Both the position numbers and the translations under genes were made by a program. Below the pieces are notes generated by a model. It saw only the letters and a program-made list of their open reading frames with translations, made no database searches and had not been told where the DNA came from. A DNA stretch of 64,000 bases from Actinoplanes sandaracinus (GTDB taxonomy: Bacteria > Actinomycetota > Actinomycetes > Mycobacteriales > Micromonosporaceae), in the NCBI RefSeq assembly GCF_030009775.1, contig NZ_JASCTH010000031.1:1-64000 (forward strand), written 5' to 3'. Below, in pieces: positions 8,502 through 16,814 of the stretch. Numbering within the stretch: the stretch's first letter is position 1; the number at the start of each line of letters is the position of its first letter.

Positions 8502-9026
8502 ATGAGCGTTCCCATGACCTTCCTGGGGCTGTTAGAGCGGCATCCCAGCCACGGCTACGACCTCAAACGCGACTACGACGTCTTCTTCGGCCGCGGCAAG
8601 CCCCTGCCGTTCGGACAGGTCTATTCCACCCTCAGCCGTCTGGCTCGCGACGGGAAGGTGGTGATCAGTGAGGTCGAGCCGGGTGCCGGCCCCGACCGTA
8701 AGCGCTACGTCATCACCGACCTCGGCGCGACCGAGGTCGAGCAGTGGCTGACCCAGCCCGTCGAGCCGGAGCCGAACTTGCAGAGCGTTCTCTTCAGCAA
8801 GGTCGTGCTGTCGCTGATGCTCGACCGGTCCGCCGAGGACTACCTGGACCTCCAGCGCCGTGCCCACCTGGAGCGGATGCGCGAGCTCACCGCCGTCAAG
8901 CGGGCCGGCGGCCTCGTCGACCTGCTCCTCGCCGACCACAGCCTCTACCACTTGGAGGCGGACCTGCGATGGATCGAGATGACCGCAGCACGGCTCGACG
9001 CCCTGAAAAAGGCGGTGCGGCCGTGA
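8502..9026 (+). CDS. PadR-family transcriptional regulator
   Basis: The 174-residue protein has the PadR winged-helix N-terminus (FLGLLERHPSHGYDLKRDYD), with QVYSTLSRLARDGKV as the recognition helix and RKRYVITDLG forming the wing. The C-terminal half is helical, as in the Vir-type PadR dimerisation region. Its stop overlaps the next start (GTGA). The regulator and the ABC exporter are thus translated together, the standard arrangement for PadR control of a drug or peptide exporter. A long palindrome sits directly upstream. The inducing ligand is unknown. Confidence 0.9.
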   Translation: MSVPMTFLGLLERHPSHGYDLKRDYDVFFGRGKPLPFGQVYSTLSRLARDGKVVISEVEPGAGPDRKRYVITDLGATEVEQWLTQPVEPEPNLQSVLFSKVVLSLMLDRSAEDYLDLQRRAHLERMRELTAVKRAGGLVDLLLADHSLYHLEADLRWIEMTAARLDALKKAVRP

Positions 9027-9703
9027 CCGTCGCCCTCGAAGCACGCGACGTCGAGTATTCGTTCGGCTCCACCCCGGCGCTGCGCGGCGCCAGTGTCGCG
9101 GTCGAGGCCGGCGAGATCCTCGCCATCATGGGGCCCAGCGGCTCCGGCAAGTCGACCCTGCTGCACTGCCTGGCCGGCATCCTCGTGCCCAGCGCCGGCC
9201 AGATCCACCTCGGCGAGACCAGGCTCGACACGATGACCGAGACGCAGCGCAGCGTCCTGCGGCGGCAACGGTTCGGGTTCGTGTTCCAGTTCGGGCAACT
9301 CGTTCCGGAGCTCACCGCGGCGGAGAACGTCGCCCTGCCGCTGCTGCTCAACGGGGTCCGCCGGGCGCCGGCGATGCGCGAGGCGGACGGGTGGTTCGAG
9401 CGGCTCGACCTCGGCGGCCTGCAGTCACGCCGTTCCGGGGAGCTGTCCGGAGGTCAGGCGCAGCGAGTCGCGCTCGCCCGCGCCCTGGTCGCCAAACCGG
9501 AGATGCTGTTCGCCGACGAACCCACCGGGGCGCTGGACTCGCTCACCGGCGAGCACGTCATGGACCTGCTCGTCGACGCCGCGCGGGGGCAGGGCACCAC
9601 GGTCATCCTGGTCACCCACGAGGCGCGGGTGGCGGCGTACGCCGACCGCGAGGCCATCGTCCGCGACGGGCGTGTCACTGTGCTGGACAGGATCCCGTCA
9701 TGA
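9023..9703 (+). CDS. ABC transporter ATP-binding protein (LolD/MacB type)
   Basis: The 226-residue ATPase shows Walker A GPSGSGKS, signature LSGGQAQRVALARAL, Walker B MLFADEPTGALDS and switch VTHEARV. The EPTGALDS sequence is typical of the LolD/MacB/FtsE class that powers FtsX-type permeases rather than importers. GTG at 9023 overlaps the padR stop by 4 bp, and the gene's own stop overlaps the permease ATG. It should drive mechanical export or extraction of a lipid, peptide or drug together with the next protein. Confidence 0.9.
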   Translation: MTVALEARDVEYSFGSTPALRGASVAVEAGEILAIMGPSGSGKSTLLHCLAGILVPSAGQIHLGETRLDTMTETQRSVLRRQRFGFVFQFGQLVPELTAAENVALPLLLNGVRRAPAMREADGWFERLDLGGLQSRRSGELSGGQAQRVALARALVAKPEMLFADEPTGALDSLTGEHVMDLLVDAARGQGTTVILVTHEARVAAYADREAIVRDGRVTVLDRIPS

Positions 9704-11859
9704 TCGGATTCGGGCTGCGCCTGGCCGTGGCCGGCGGCCGCGAGGCCCTCACCCGCCTGGTCGTCATCGCCGTCGCCGTCGCCGTGGGCACCGGCCTGCT
9801 GCTGACCACGCTAGCCGGGATCAACGCCGCCAACGCGCAGCTGCTCCGGTACGCGTCGCTGTACCCCACCAGCTCCACGGAGGGGAGCGGGGATCCGCTG
9901 TGGTGGGCGACCCGGGGCGACTACTTCCACGGCGAGCCGATCTCCCGCATCGACGTCGCCGCGACCGGGCCCGCCGCGCCGGATGTCCCCGGCATTGCGG
10001 ATACCCCGGGTCCCGGGGAGTACTACGCCTCCCCGGCGATGCGCGAGCTGCTGGCCGCCAACCCCGCCGACCAGCTCGCCGCCCGCTACCCCGCCCGTGA
10101 CCTCGGCGCGATCGCCCCGGCCGGGCTGGCGTCACCCGACTCGCTGCTCATCGTCGTCGGCGGGACCCCCGGCGAGGTCGCCGCACTGCCGAACGCCCGC
10201 CAGGTCACCGCGGTCGCCGTCACCTCCGCGGTGCCGGCGAGCGTCGTGAACATGATCATGGCGGTGATCGCCGCCGGGTTGCTGTTCCCGGTGCTCGTCT
10301 TCATCGGCACGGCTACCCGCCTGGGCGCCGCCCGGCGGGAGCAGCGGTTCGCCGCGATGCGTCTGGTCGGGGCGACGCCGCACCAGATCACGCTGTTCGC
10401 CGCGGTCGAGGCCGGTGCCGCGGCCGTCGCCGGCACCGCCGCCGGATTCGCCCTCTTCCGCATCCTCAGGGATACACTCGCCGCGATCCCGTTCACCGGC
10501 ATGCCGTTCTTCCCCGGCGACATGTCGCTGAGCCCGGTGAACATTCTGCTCGTCGCGGTCGGTGTGCCGGCCGGGGCGGCGCTGGCGGCACAGCTCTCGC
10601 TGCGCCGGGTCCAGATCTCCGCGCTCGGGGTGACCCGGCGGGTCACCCCGAAGGCGCCACGGCCGTACCGGATCATCCCGGCCGTGTTCGGCGTCGGGAT
10701 TCTGATCTTCGCGATCGAGTACCGGCCGTCGACGTCCAACGGTCAGATCATGCTGTTCCTGCCCGCCATCCTGCTGATCATGACGGGTCTGATCCTCGCC
10801 GGCCCGTGGCTCACCATGACCGTCGCACGACTGATGGCGCGCCACGCCGACCGGCCGGCCGCCCTCCTGGCCGCGAGGCGGCTCGCCGACAATCCGAGAG
10901 CCGGCTTCCGGGCCGTCAGCGGGATCATGCTCGCCCTCTTCGTGACCAGCGTGGCGATCGGTGTCATCACCACGATCGCCGCGGAACGCGGGCCGGCCCC
11001 CGTCGGCTCCGCCGAAGCCGGCACGTTGTCGGCCACCTTCGCCACGGAACCGCAGGCGGATCCCGGCCCGGTCCTGGACGATCTGCGCGCGATCCCCGGC
11101 GTACGCACCACGACCGTGATCCGGGCCAACCCCGTCACCGAACCGGGTCACCACGCCGGAGTGGTCGCCTGCGCGGACATTCCGCAGCCCTACGGCCGGT
11201 GCGCCGACGGCGTGAACGCGGCCGAGACGTCGACGGACTTCACACTCTGGCGTGAATCGGCCTCCGCCTCGACGATCTGGCCCGAGGCCCCGGTCCCGGT
11301 CACGGAACTGGCCCGGCTGCCGATGGCGTCGATCGTCGTCGGCACGGACGGCTCCGCCGCCGCGATCGAACGCGCCCGCACCGTGCTCGAGAGGGCCTAC
11401 TCGGCGTCCTTCTGGACCGCCCCGAACGTGCCCGGCGACTTCGCGTCCCAGTTCACCAACCAGTTGCGTGGCTGGCAGCAACTGGCCGAGGTCATCATCG
11501 TCGCCAGCCTCGCGCTCGCCGGGTGCAGTCTCGCGGTCAGCGTCGCCGGCGGCCTCACCGAACGCAAGCGCCCGTTCAGCCTGCTGCGGCTCAGCGGGAC
11601 GCCCGTACAGACGCTGCGCCGGGTCGTGGCCCTCGAGGCCACCGCACCGATGTTCGCCGTGACCGTCGTAGCCGTCGCCACCGGCCTGCTCGCCGCCCAG
11701 CTGTTCCTCCGGTCACAGATGGGCTACACACTCGTGGCCCCCGGCTGGGAGTTCTACGCGATCGTCACCGCCGGGATCGCCGCCTGCCTCGGTATCACCG
11801 CCGGCACCCTGCCGCTGCTGGAACGCATCACCGGCCCGCAGACCGCGCGCACCGAATAG
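9700..11859 (+). CDS. FtsX-like ABC transporter permease
   Basis: This large permease of 719 residues has the MacB/FtsX layout: one N-terminal membrane helix (residues 15-40), an extracytoplasmic domain, three helices with LVGATPHQITLFAAVEAG, a second outside domain and a final helix set with RLSGTPVQTLRRVVALEA. The duplicated RL-G-(A/T)-P motifs are the conserved cytoplasmic loops of FtsX domains. Its ATG overlaps the ATPase stop. The two proteins, together with PadR, form a closed operon. Such systems often export antimicrobial peptides or resist them; the substrate here is unknown. Confidence 0.88.
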   Translation: MIGFGLRLAVAGGREALTRLVVIAVAVAVGTGLLLTTLAGINAANAQLLRYASLYPTSSTEGSGDPLWWATRGDYFHGEPISRIDVAATGPAAPDVPGIADTPGPGEYYASPAMRELLAANPADQLAARYPARDLGAIAPAGLASPDSLLIVVGGTPGEVAALPNARQVTAVAVTSAVPASVVNMIMAVIAAGLLFPVLVFIGTATRLGAARREQRFAAMRLVGATPHQITLFAAVEAGAAAVAGTAAGFALFRILRDTLAAIPFTGMPFFPGDMSLSPVNILLVAVGVPAGAALAAQLSLRRVQISALGVTRRVTPKAPRPYRIIPAVFGVGILIFAIEYRPSTSNGQIMLFLPAILLIMTGLILAGPWLTMTVARLMARHADRPAALLAARRLADNPRAGFRAVSGIMLALFVTSVAIGVITTIAAERGPAPVGSAEAGTLSATFATEPQADPGPVLDDLRAIPGVRTTTVIRANPVTEPGHHAGVVACADIPQPYGRCADGVNAAETSTDFTLWRESASASTIWPEAPVPVTELARLPMASIVVGTDGSAAAIERARTVLERAYSASFWTAPNVPGDFASQFTNQLRGWQQLAEVIIVASLALAGCSLAVSVAGGLTERKRPFSLLRLSGTPVQTLRRVVALEATAPMFAVTVVAVATGLLAAQLFLRSQMGYTLVAPGWEFYAIVTAGIAACLGITAGTLPLLERITGPQTARTE

Positions 11860-11894
11860 CCGCACCCACCACCCGACGACCTTATGGAGGAACC

Positions 11895-13091
11895 ATGCCG
11901 TCCACCTCGGCCATCCAACGGCGGATGACGCGTCGCCGCCTGCTCGCCGCCGCACTGACGACCGGCGCCGTCCTGCCGATCGGCCTGGCCGGCCCCGCCC
12001 GATCGGCGCCGGCCACCGGGCCGGCCCGGTTGACCCTGCCGCCACCCACCGGCCCGTACCCGATCGGTACGGTGCCGCTGCACCTGGTCGACCGCGGCCG
12101 CCCGAATCCGGTGGCCGGGCCAAGCCGCTACCGCGAACTGATGGTGAGCGTCTGGTACCCGGCCTGCGCCACCGGCCGGCACCCGCTGACGTCGTGGCTG
12201 CCCGACGCCCCGATGCGTGCACTCCTCGAGTCGGCCGGTTTCGACCCCGCCGTCGTGACCGCGCCGCGCACGGCCGGTCACCTGAGCGCCCCCGTCCGCC
12301 CGGCCAACGGACGGCTCCCGGTGGTCGTGTACTCGCACGGCGCGCACGATCACCGTTCCGACACCACCATCACGGTGCAGGAACTCGCCAGCCACGGGTA
12401 CGCGGTGGTCACCGTGGACCACACCCACGACGCGTTCACCGAGTTCCCCGACGGGCGGGTCGGCGTCCCGCTGGACGACCCGGCACTGACGCCGTGGGAC
12501 TTCGCCGCGGACATCCGGTTCGTGCTCGACCGCATCGCGGACCTCGCCGCGGGGCGCAACCCCGACATCGAGCAGCGGCCGCTGCCCGCCGGGCTGGGCA
12601 CCGCCCTCGACACCGGCCGTATCGGCGTGTTCGGGTGGTCCAAAGGCGGCACGGCCACCGCCCTCGCGATGATCGGCGACGAACGGATCCGGGCCGGGTT
12701 GAGCATCGACGGCCCCATGCAGTCACAGCCACCGGTCAGCGGCGGCCTGGACCGGCCATTCATGATGATGACCGCGGAGTTCACCCGCGACGCCGAGCCG
12801 AGCGTCGCCGAGTTCTGGTCACAACTACGCGGCTGGCGGCTCAACATCCAGGCCGACGGGGCGATCCACTCGTCCTACTGCGACCAGCAGTGGCTGTTGC
12901 CCCAACTGGCGGACGTCATCGACATGCCCGCAGAGCGGCTCACTGAGTGGATCGGCACGCTCGCGCCGGCCCGGGCGGTCCGGATCCAGCAGGCGTACCC
13001 GCTGGCCTTCTTCGACCTGCACCTACGACGGCGCGGCCACCTGCTCGACAGGCCGAGCACAGCGTTCCCCGAGGTCCGCTTCCTCGCCTGA
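11895..13091 (+). CDS. Secreted alpha/beta hydrolase (PAF-acetylhydrolase-like)
   Basis: The 398-residue protein begins with a Tat-like signal (RRMTRRRLLAAALTTGAVLP). The fold motifs are VVVYSHGAHDHRSDT for the oxyanion region, FGWSKGGT with the nucleophile Ser in a G-W-S-K-G variant of G-x-S-x-G, and a late IHSSYCD with the presumed catalytic His. This pattern fits lipase/PAF-acetylhydrolase-type enzymes acting on ester lipids outside the cell. GGAGG precedes the ATG at 11895. It follows the FtsX permease by 35 bp and may be cotranscribed. The substrate is not predictable. Confidence 0.8.
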   Translation: MPSTSAIQRRMTRRRLLAAALTTGAVLPIGLAGPARSAPATGPARLTLPPPTGPYPIGTVPLHLVDRGRPNPVAGPSRYRELMVSVWYPACATGRHPLTSWLPDAPMRALLESAGFDPAVVTAPRTAGHLSAPVRPANGRLPVVVYSHGAHDHRSDTTITVQELASHGYAVVTVDHTHDAFTEFPDGRVGVPLDDPALTPWDFAADIRFVLDRIADLAAGRNPDIEQRPLPAGLGTALDTGRIGVFGWSKGGTATALAMIGDERIRAGLSIDGPMQSQPPVSGGLDRPFMMMTAEFTRDAEPSVAEFWSQLRGWRLNIQADGAIHSSYCDQQWLLPQLADVIDMPAERLTEWIGTLAPARAVRIQQAYPLAFFDLHLRRRGHLLDRPSTAFPEVRFLA

Positions 13092-13326
13092 CGCCCGGCA
13101 TCTCCCGGAGATTCGCCGCATCGCCTTCAGGCCCGCCTCGCTCCTTGAAGGCCGCCCCGGTGCCTGAGGTCCGCCTTCTTCCTCGGAGTGGGAACCGAGA
13201 CCGAGATCGCGGACCTCTGGCCCAGGCGGGCAGACGGGCGGGAAGTGCTCCAGATCGGCGGATGAGAAACCGGTCGCCCTCGCCACTCACAGATCTGACC
13301 AGCGGCGTCAATTCGTGAATGGGTTG
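13092..13326. other. Intergenic stretch with weak hairpins
   Basis: No gene is seen in these 235 bases. GAGGTCCGC at 13166-13174 pairs perfectly with GCGGACCTC at 13209-13217, enclosing a smaller CTCGG/CCGAG pair. GCCTTCA/TGAAGGC (13133-13152) forms another weak stem. These may end the hydrolase transcript. The stem sequence also resembles the last codons of the hydrolase gene. Confidence 0.4.
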
Positions 13327-13357
13327 TTGACGTCAACCTCAGTTGAGGTTGCAGTCT
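13327..13357 (+). promoter_or_regulatory. MerR-type promoter with 19-bp spacer and perfect dyad
   Basis: TTGACG (13327-13332) and CAGTCT (13352-13357) are 19 bp apart. The spacer is covered by the dyad CAACCTCAGTTGAGGTTG (13334-13351), with perfect 8-bp arms around a GT centre. An overlong 19-bp spacer filled by a dyad is diagnostic of promoters that MerR-family activators remodel (SoxR, ZntR, TipA types). Transcription would start close to the ATG at 13365, suggesting a leaderless mRNA. No merR gene is adjacent. Confidence 0.7.
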
Positions 13358-13364
13358 GGTCCGC

Positions 13365-14402
13365 ATGGCACTTCCGATACTCGACGAGGTTTATGAGCGG
13401 GTTCGGCACACCGGTCCGGAGCGTGACGGCTGGTTGTCGAACCATGCTCCGATGGCGGCCGAGGCTCTGGTGCGTCATGGGCACGAACATGTGGTGCATC
13501 GCTGGCTGGACGGCTATGGGGATCGTCTGGAGGAGCGGCCTCGGGGGATCCGCTCCATCGCGGCCGCCGAGTGGCGGGACCCACTCGGCGATCCGGTCCG
13601 CACCGGTGACTGGCTGAACTTCTTCGAACGCGAGGTGGCCGATGATCCCTGGCGAGTGGTCCTCGCTCGCTGGTGGCCCCGTCTCCTACCCGGAATCGCC
13701 GCCGGCGCCACTCACGGAGTGATCCGGACCGGGCACGCGGTCCGGACTCTGCTCGACGAGGAAACCGACTCCCGCGTCGAAGAACTCGGCCAAGGACTGG
13801 CGTACTGGGCGGCACGCTGGCAGCCCTTGGCGCCGCCCGGCGCTGGGCCCTATGTGCGGAGCGACCCGAGGATCGCTCTCGACACGGTGCCACGAGTACC
13901 CGATCAGAGGTTCGGGATCCGCGCCCGTCTGGCTCAACTCGCCGACCTGGGCCCGTGGGCCGGCGCCGTCGGCGCGGTGCCCGGCGAACCGGATACCGAC
14001 GCCACCGCCCGGCTGGCGGCGATCGTGGACGCGGCCGTGATTCAGCACAGCACGCATGGACACGCGAGCCCGGTCATGCTCGTGCACGCCGCCACTGCTC
14101 CCAACGCCGTACTGCGGGCGCTGCCAGCACTGCCGCAAACACTGTGGGAACCCAGTGTCGCCGCGGCCTGGGCCGCGGCGGCAGCCGTCACCGCCGCGTA
14201 CGCGCCCAGCGAAGGGCTCGCCGCCGACCACGGCCCGGCCACGACTGATATCGATGACTTGCTGCACCGCGCCGTCGACTCCGGCGACGCCCATGCGATC
14301 AAGTTCGCCGACACCGCTATCGACACTTACGTTCACAGCGGCGATCAAGCCTTACTCGGCGGAATCGCTCATTCCCTCGAGCTGATCATCGCCGATCGCT
14401 GA
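13365..14402 (+). CDS. Questin oxidase-like protein
   Basis: This 345-residue protein resembles the questin-oxidase-like family (fungal GedK relatives that open anthraquinone rings; actinobacterial members are mostly uncharacterised). Seen here are the N-terminal NHAPMAAEALVRHGHEH segment, W-LDGYGDRLEERP, DPWRVVLARWWPRLLPG and the conserved ATHGVIRTGHAVR motif, plus a C-terminal His-containing helix (HAIKFAD). It has no signal peptide, so it is probably cytoplasmic. The MerR-type promoter suggests induction by a small molecule or redox stress, fitting a detoxifying oxygenase. Family assignment is from memory of the motif pattern. Confidence 0.72.
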   Translation: MALPILDEVYERVRHTGPERDGWLSNHAPMAAEALVRHGHEHVVHRWLDGYGDRLEERPRGIRSIAAAEWRDPLGDPVRTGDWLNFFEREVADDPWRVVLARWWPRLLPGIAAGATHGVIRTGHAVRTLLDEETDSRVEELGQGLAYWAARWQPLAPPGAGPYVRSDPRIALDTVPRVPDQRFGIRARLAQLADLGPWAGAVGAVPGEPDTDATARLAAIVDAAVIQHSTHGHASPVMLVHAATAPNAVLRALPALPQTLWEPSVAAAWAAAAAVTAAYAPSEGLAADHGPATTDIDDLLHRAVDSGDAHAIKFADTAIDTYVHSGDQALLGGIAHSLELIIADR

Positions 14403-14458
14403 TCGATCGGTGCACTGCTGCTGGATACGCCCGGACAGCCGCCCACCTCCGCGGCCGG

Positions 14459-15235
14459 TCAGCACCACATCACGGGGTTGCCGGTCGTCATGGCGGCCCG
14501 GCACAACCGGCGTAACGGCTCCACGATGTAGCCGAACGCGGCCGGCGACTGGTGCCGCGTCCTCAGGCACAGCCGCTCGGGCGGCGTTCCCGTGCCCCCG
14601 ACCGGCGACATCGCGATCCGAACGCTCTTCTCCTCGTCGCTGAACTGCACCTGCCCGCCGGGTAGTACCCGTTGCCGGAACCGGGTCGACCGAAACAGCG
14701 TGGCCGGCGGATCGGAGTCGGGGTCGAGGATGAAGAAGCCCTCCGGGTCCACCCCGGCCCGGTAGCCGGGGCCCAGCATCAGCACACCCTGGTACGCGGC
14801 GACGTACGTCAACGCCACCGCTTCGGTCGCCTCGTCGACCAACACGACCTCATCGTCGATGACTGCCCGCTGCTCGAAGTAGTCCAGCTCGTGGAGAACG
14901 CGGGCGGCTGCCTCGGCCGGCATCCGGCCGCCGTTGGCGCTGGGCAGTTCGGCTCGCAGGGTGGGGAAGTGCGACCACCCCGCCGCCCCCAGCGCCTGCT
15001 GGAACAGGCGGTATCCCGTCCAGTTGGCCAGGTGCTCGCCGGCCTGTTCCATCAGCTCGTGCGGGCAGGCGCTTGCTATCCAGCCGTCGAAGGCGGCATC
15101 CGCCTCGGTGTACTCATGCCCAGAAACCAGCAGGCTCAGATGGCCCTCCTCGTCGAAGCCGACGGGTCCCACCGGTGCCGGCGGTGTCCGGCCGTCCTGC
15201 CAGCACCGGCAGTAAACGAATGCATCGACTCCCAC
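14459..15235 (-). CDS. Conserved hypothetical protein with N-terminal CRC motif
   Basis: I do not recognise a named family. The 258-residue product starts MGVDAFVYCRCWQDG, has no signal peptide or membrane helix, is acidic and ends in a Cys (NPVMWC). The N-terminal VYCRCWQDG pattern recurs in unannotated actinobacterial proteins in my recollection. The gene faces the questin-oxidase-like gene with 56 bp between the stops. The upstream side contains only a broken phosphatase relic. The open frame is long and has normal codon bias, so it is probably a real gene. Confidence 0.6.
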   Translation of the reverse strand: MGVDAFVYCRCWQDGRTPPAPVGPVGFDEEGHLSLLVSGHEYTEADAAFDGWIASACPHELMEQAGEHLANWTGYRLFQQALGAAGWSHFPTLRAELPSANGGRMPAEAAARVLHELDYFEQRAVIDDEVVLVDEATEAVALTYVAAYQGVLMLGPGYRAGVDPEGFFILDPDSDPPATLFRSTRFRQRVLPGGQVQFSDEEKSVRIAMSPVGGTGTPPERLCLRTRHQSPAAFGYIVEPLRRLCRAAMTTGNPVMWC

Positions 15236-15304
15236 AGGGACACCGTAAGGAACGCGTCAACGCTGATTCCTCCCCGCGGGTCGCCGCGGTCACCAAGGAC
15301 GCGC

Positions 15305-15482
15305 AGTGCCGACGTCTTCGCCGAAGTGGACGGCGAAGCGTAGGACTACGCGGTCGGGGCACTGATCGTCGAGGAGGCCGGCGGGGTGATCACCGACCAC
15401 GACGGACGCACAGTCACGGCCCGGACCGCCCAGGTCGTCGTGGCGGCCAACCCTGCACGGCCAACTGCGCAAGGTGATCCAC
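15305..15482 (+). pseudogene. Inositol-monophosphatase-like C-terminal relic
   Basis: The frame reads RSADVFAEVDGEA, then TAG at 15341-15343, then DYAVGALIVEEAGGVITDHD. This matches the end of inositol monophosphatase-family enzymes, where W-D-(Y/F)-A-x-GALI-EEAGG is the metal-binding motif. Trp has become TAG. Near 15455 the frame shifts: VVVAANP continues out of frame as LHGQLRKVI. The N-terminal two thirds are absent. It is a dead fragment with at least two lesions. Confidence 0.65.
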
Positions 15483-15525
15483 TGCCGGCGATACGCCAGA
15501 ATTCCTGCTGCTTCACGGAGGCGAT

Positions 15526-16722
15526 GTGTCTATCGGAACCACGGCGGGCCCCCAGACGCTGCACCGCGCGCGATGGGCGGTCGCCGCCGCCTTCTTCACC
15601 AACGGCGCCGCGTTCGCCAGCTGGGCGCCGCGCATCCCCTCCGTGCAACAGGCCCTGGAGCTCGACGCCACCACCCTCGGCCTCGCCCTGGCCGGCGGCG
15701 GCATCGGTGGCCTGATCTTCACCCTGCTGTCCGGAATGGTGGTCGACCGTTTCGGCAGCCGCCGGGCCCTGTTCGCGGCGATCGCCGCGCTGGCGGTGTG
15801 CCTGGTGCTGCCCGGCCTCGCCCCGGTCTGGTGGGGCCTGCTGCTGGCGCTGATCCTGCTCGGCGTCGTGGACGCGCTCATGGACGTCGCGATGAACGCC
15901 GCCGGTGCGCTCGTCGAGCAGCGCTCCGGGCGTTCGTTGCTCAGCGGCTTCCACGCCGCGTGGAGCATCGGTGCGGTCACCGGTGGCGTCCTCAGCGCCG
16001 CCGCCGCGGCACTGGGCGTCGCCGTGTGGCTGCACCTGCTGGTGGTCGGGGTCGTGCTGTGCGCGACCGCGCTCGTCCTGGGCCGCGGCCTGCTGCGGCA
16101 CACCCCGCCCACCGCCCCGGCCGCGCCGGGAGAGAGGACCACCCGGGTGGCCCGCCCGACGCCGGTGCTGGTCCTGCTCGGCCTGCTCGTGCTGGCCGCC
16201 GCCTTCATCGAGGACGTCCCCCAGTCCTGGAGCGCGGTGTACCTGTCCACCGGGCTGGACGCCGCGCCGGGTGTGGCCGGGCTGGCGTTCGTCGCGTTCT
16301 CGGTGTTCATGGCCGCCGGCCGGCTGGTCGGTGACCGGCTGGTCGACCGCTTCGGGCCGACCCGGGTACTGCTGGCCGGCGCGCTGCTGACCGCGGTGGC
16401 CTTCGGGCTGAGCCTGCTCGTCGCCTCACCGGTCGCGGCGATCGCAGGCTTCGCCCTGGTCGGCCTCGGCGCCAGCCCGATCTTCCCGGTGGCGTTCAGC
16501 CTCGCCGGCCGTCTGTCCGGGGCGAGCGCGGGCGGCGGCATCGCGCTGGTGTCGCTGGTGTCGCGCGTCGGCTTCCTCATCGCCCCGCTGCTGGTCGGGG
16601 TCCTCGTCGATGCGACCGGTTTTCGGGCCGCGCTGTCCGTCGTCTCGGCGGCCGGCCTCATCGTCGCCCTGCTCGCCCGGCGTCTGCGCACGGAGATGGC
16701 GCGGACGCCGGCCGTCCCCTGA
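15526..16722 (+). CDS. MFS transporter (YbjJ-like)
   Basis: This is a twelve-helix major facilitator of 398 residues. The loop between helices 2 and 3 carries GMVVDRFGSRRAL, the usual MFS signature, repeated in the second half as GDRLVDRFGPTRVL. The phrases AFASWAPRIPSVQQAL and FHAAWSIGAVTGG are typical of the YbjJ-like branch, whose substrates are largely unknown. GTG at 15526 lies 6 bp behind GGAGG; the overlapping ATG at 15524 is out of frame. The gene stands alone between a relic and an SDR gene on the other strand. Confidence 0.82.
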   Translation: MSIGTTAGPQTLHRARWAVAAAFFTNGAAFASWAPRIPSVQQALELDATTLGLALAGGGIGGLIFTLLSGMVVDRFGSRRALFAAIAALAVCLVLPGLAPVWWGLLLALILLGVVDALMDVAMNAAGALVEQRSGRSLLSGFHAAWSIGAVTGGVLSAAAAALGVAVWLHLLVVGVVLCATALVLGRGLLRHTPPTAPAAPGERTTRVARPTPVLVLLGLLVLAAAFIEDVPQSWSAVYLSTGLDAAPGVAGLAFVAFSVFMAAGRLVGDRLVDRFGPTRVLLAGALLTAVAFGLSLLVASPVAAIAGFALVGLGASPIFPVAFSLAGRLSGASAGGGIALVSLVSRVGFLIAPLLVGVLVDATGFRAALSVVSAAGLIVALLARRLRTEMARTPAVP

Positions 16723-16814
16723 GAGAGGAGCGGCATCATGCGCATCGCCTGCAGGCCGTCCCGGCCACCGAGGGCGAGGTCGCGCCCTTCTCGATCGGCC
16801 GCGAATACGCGCGC

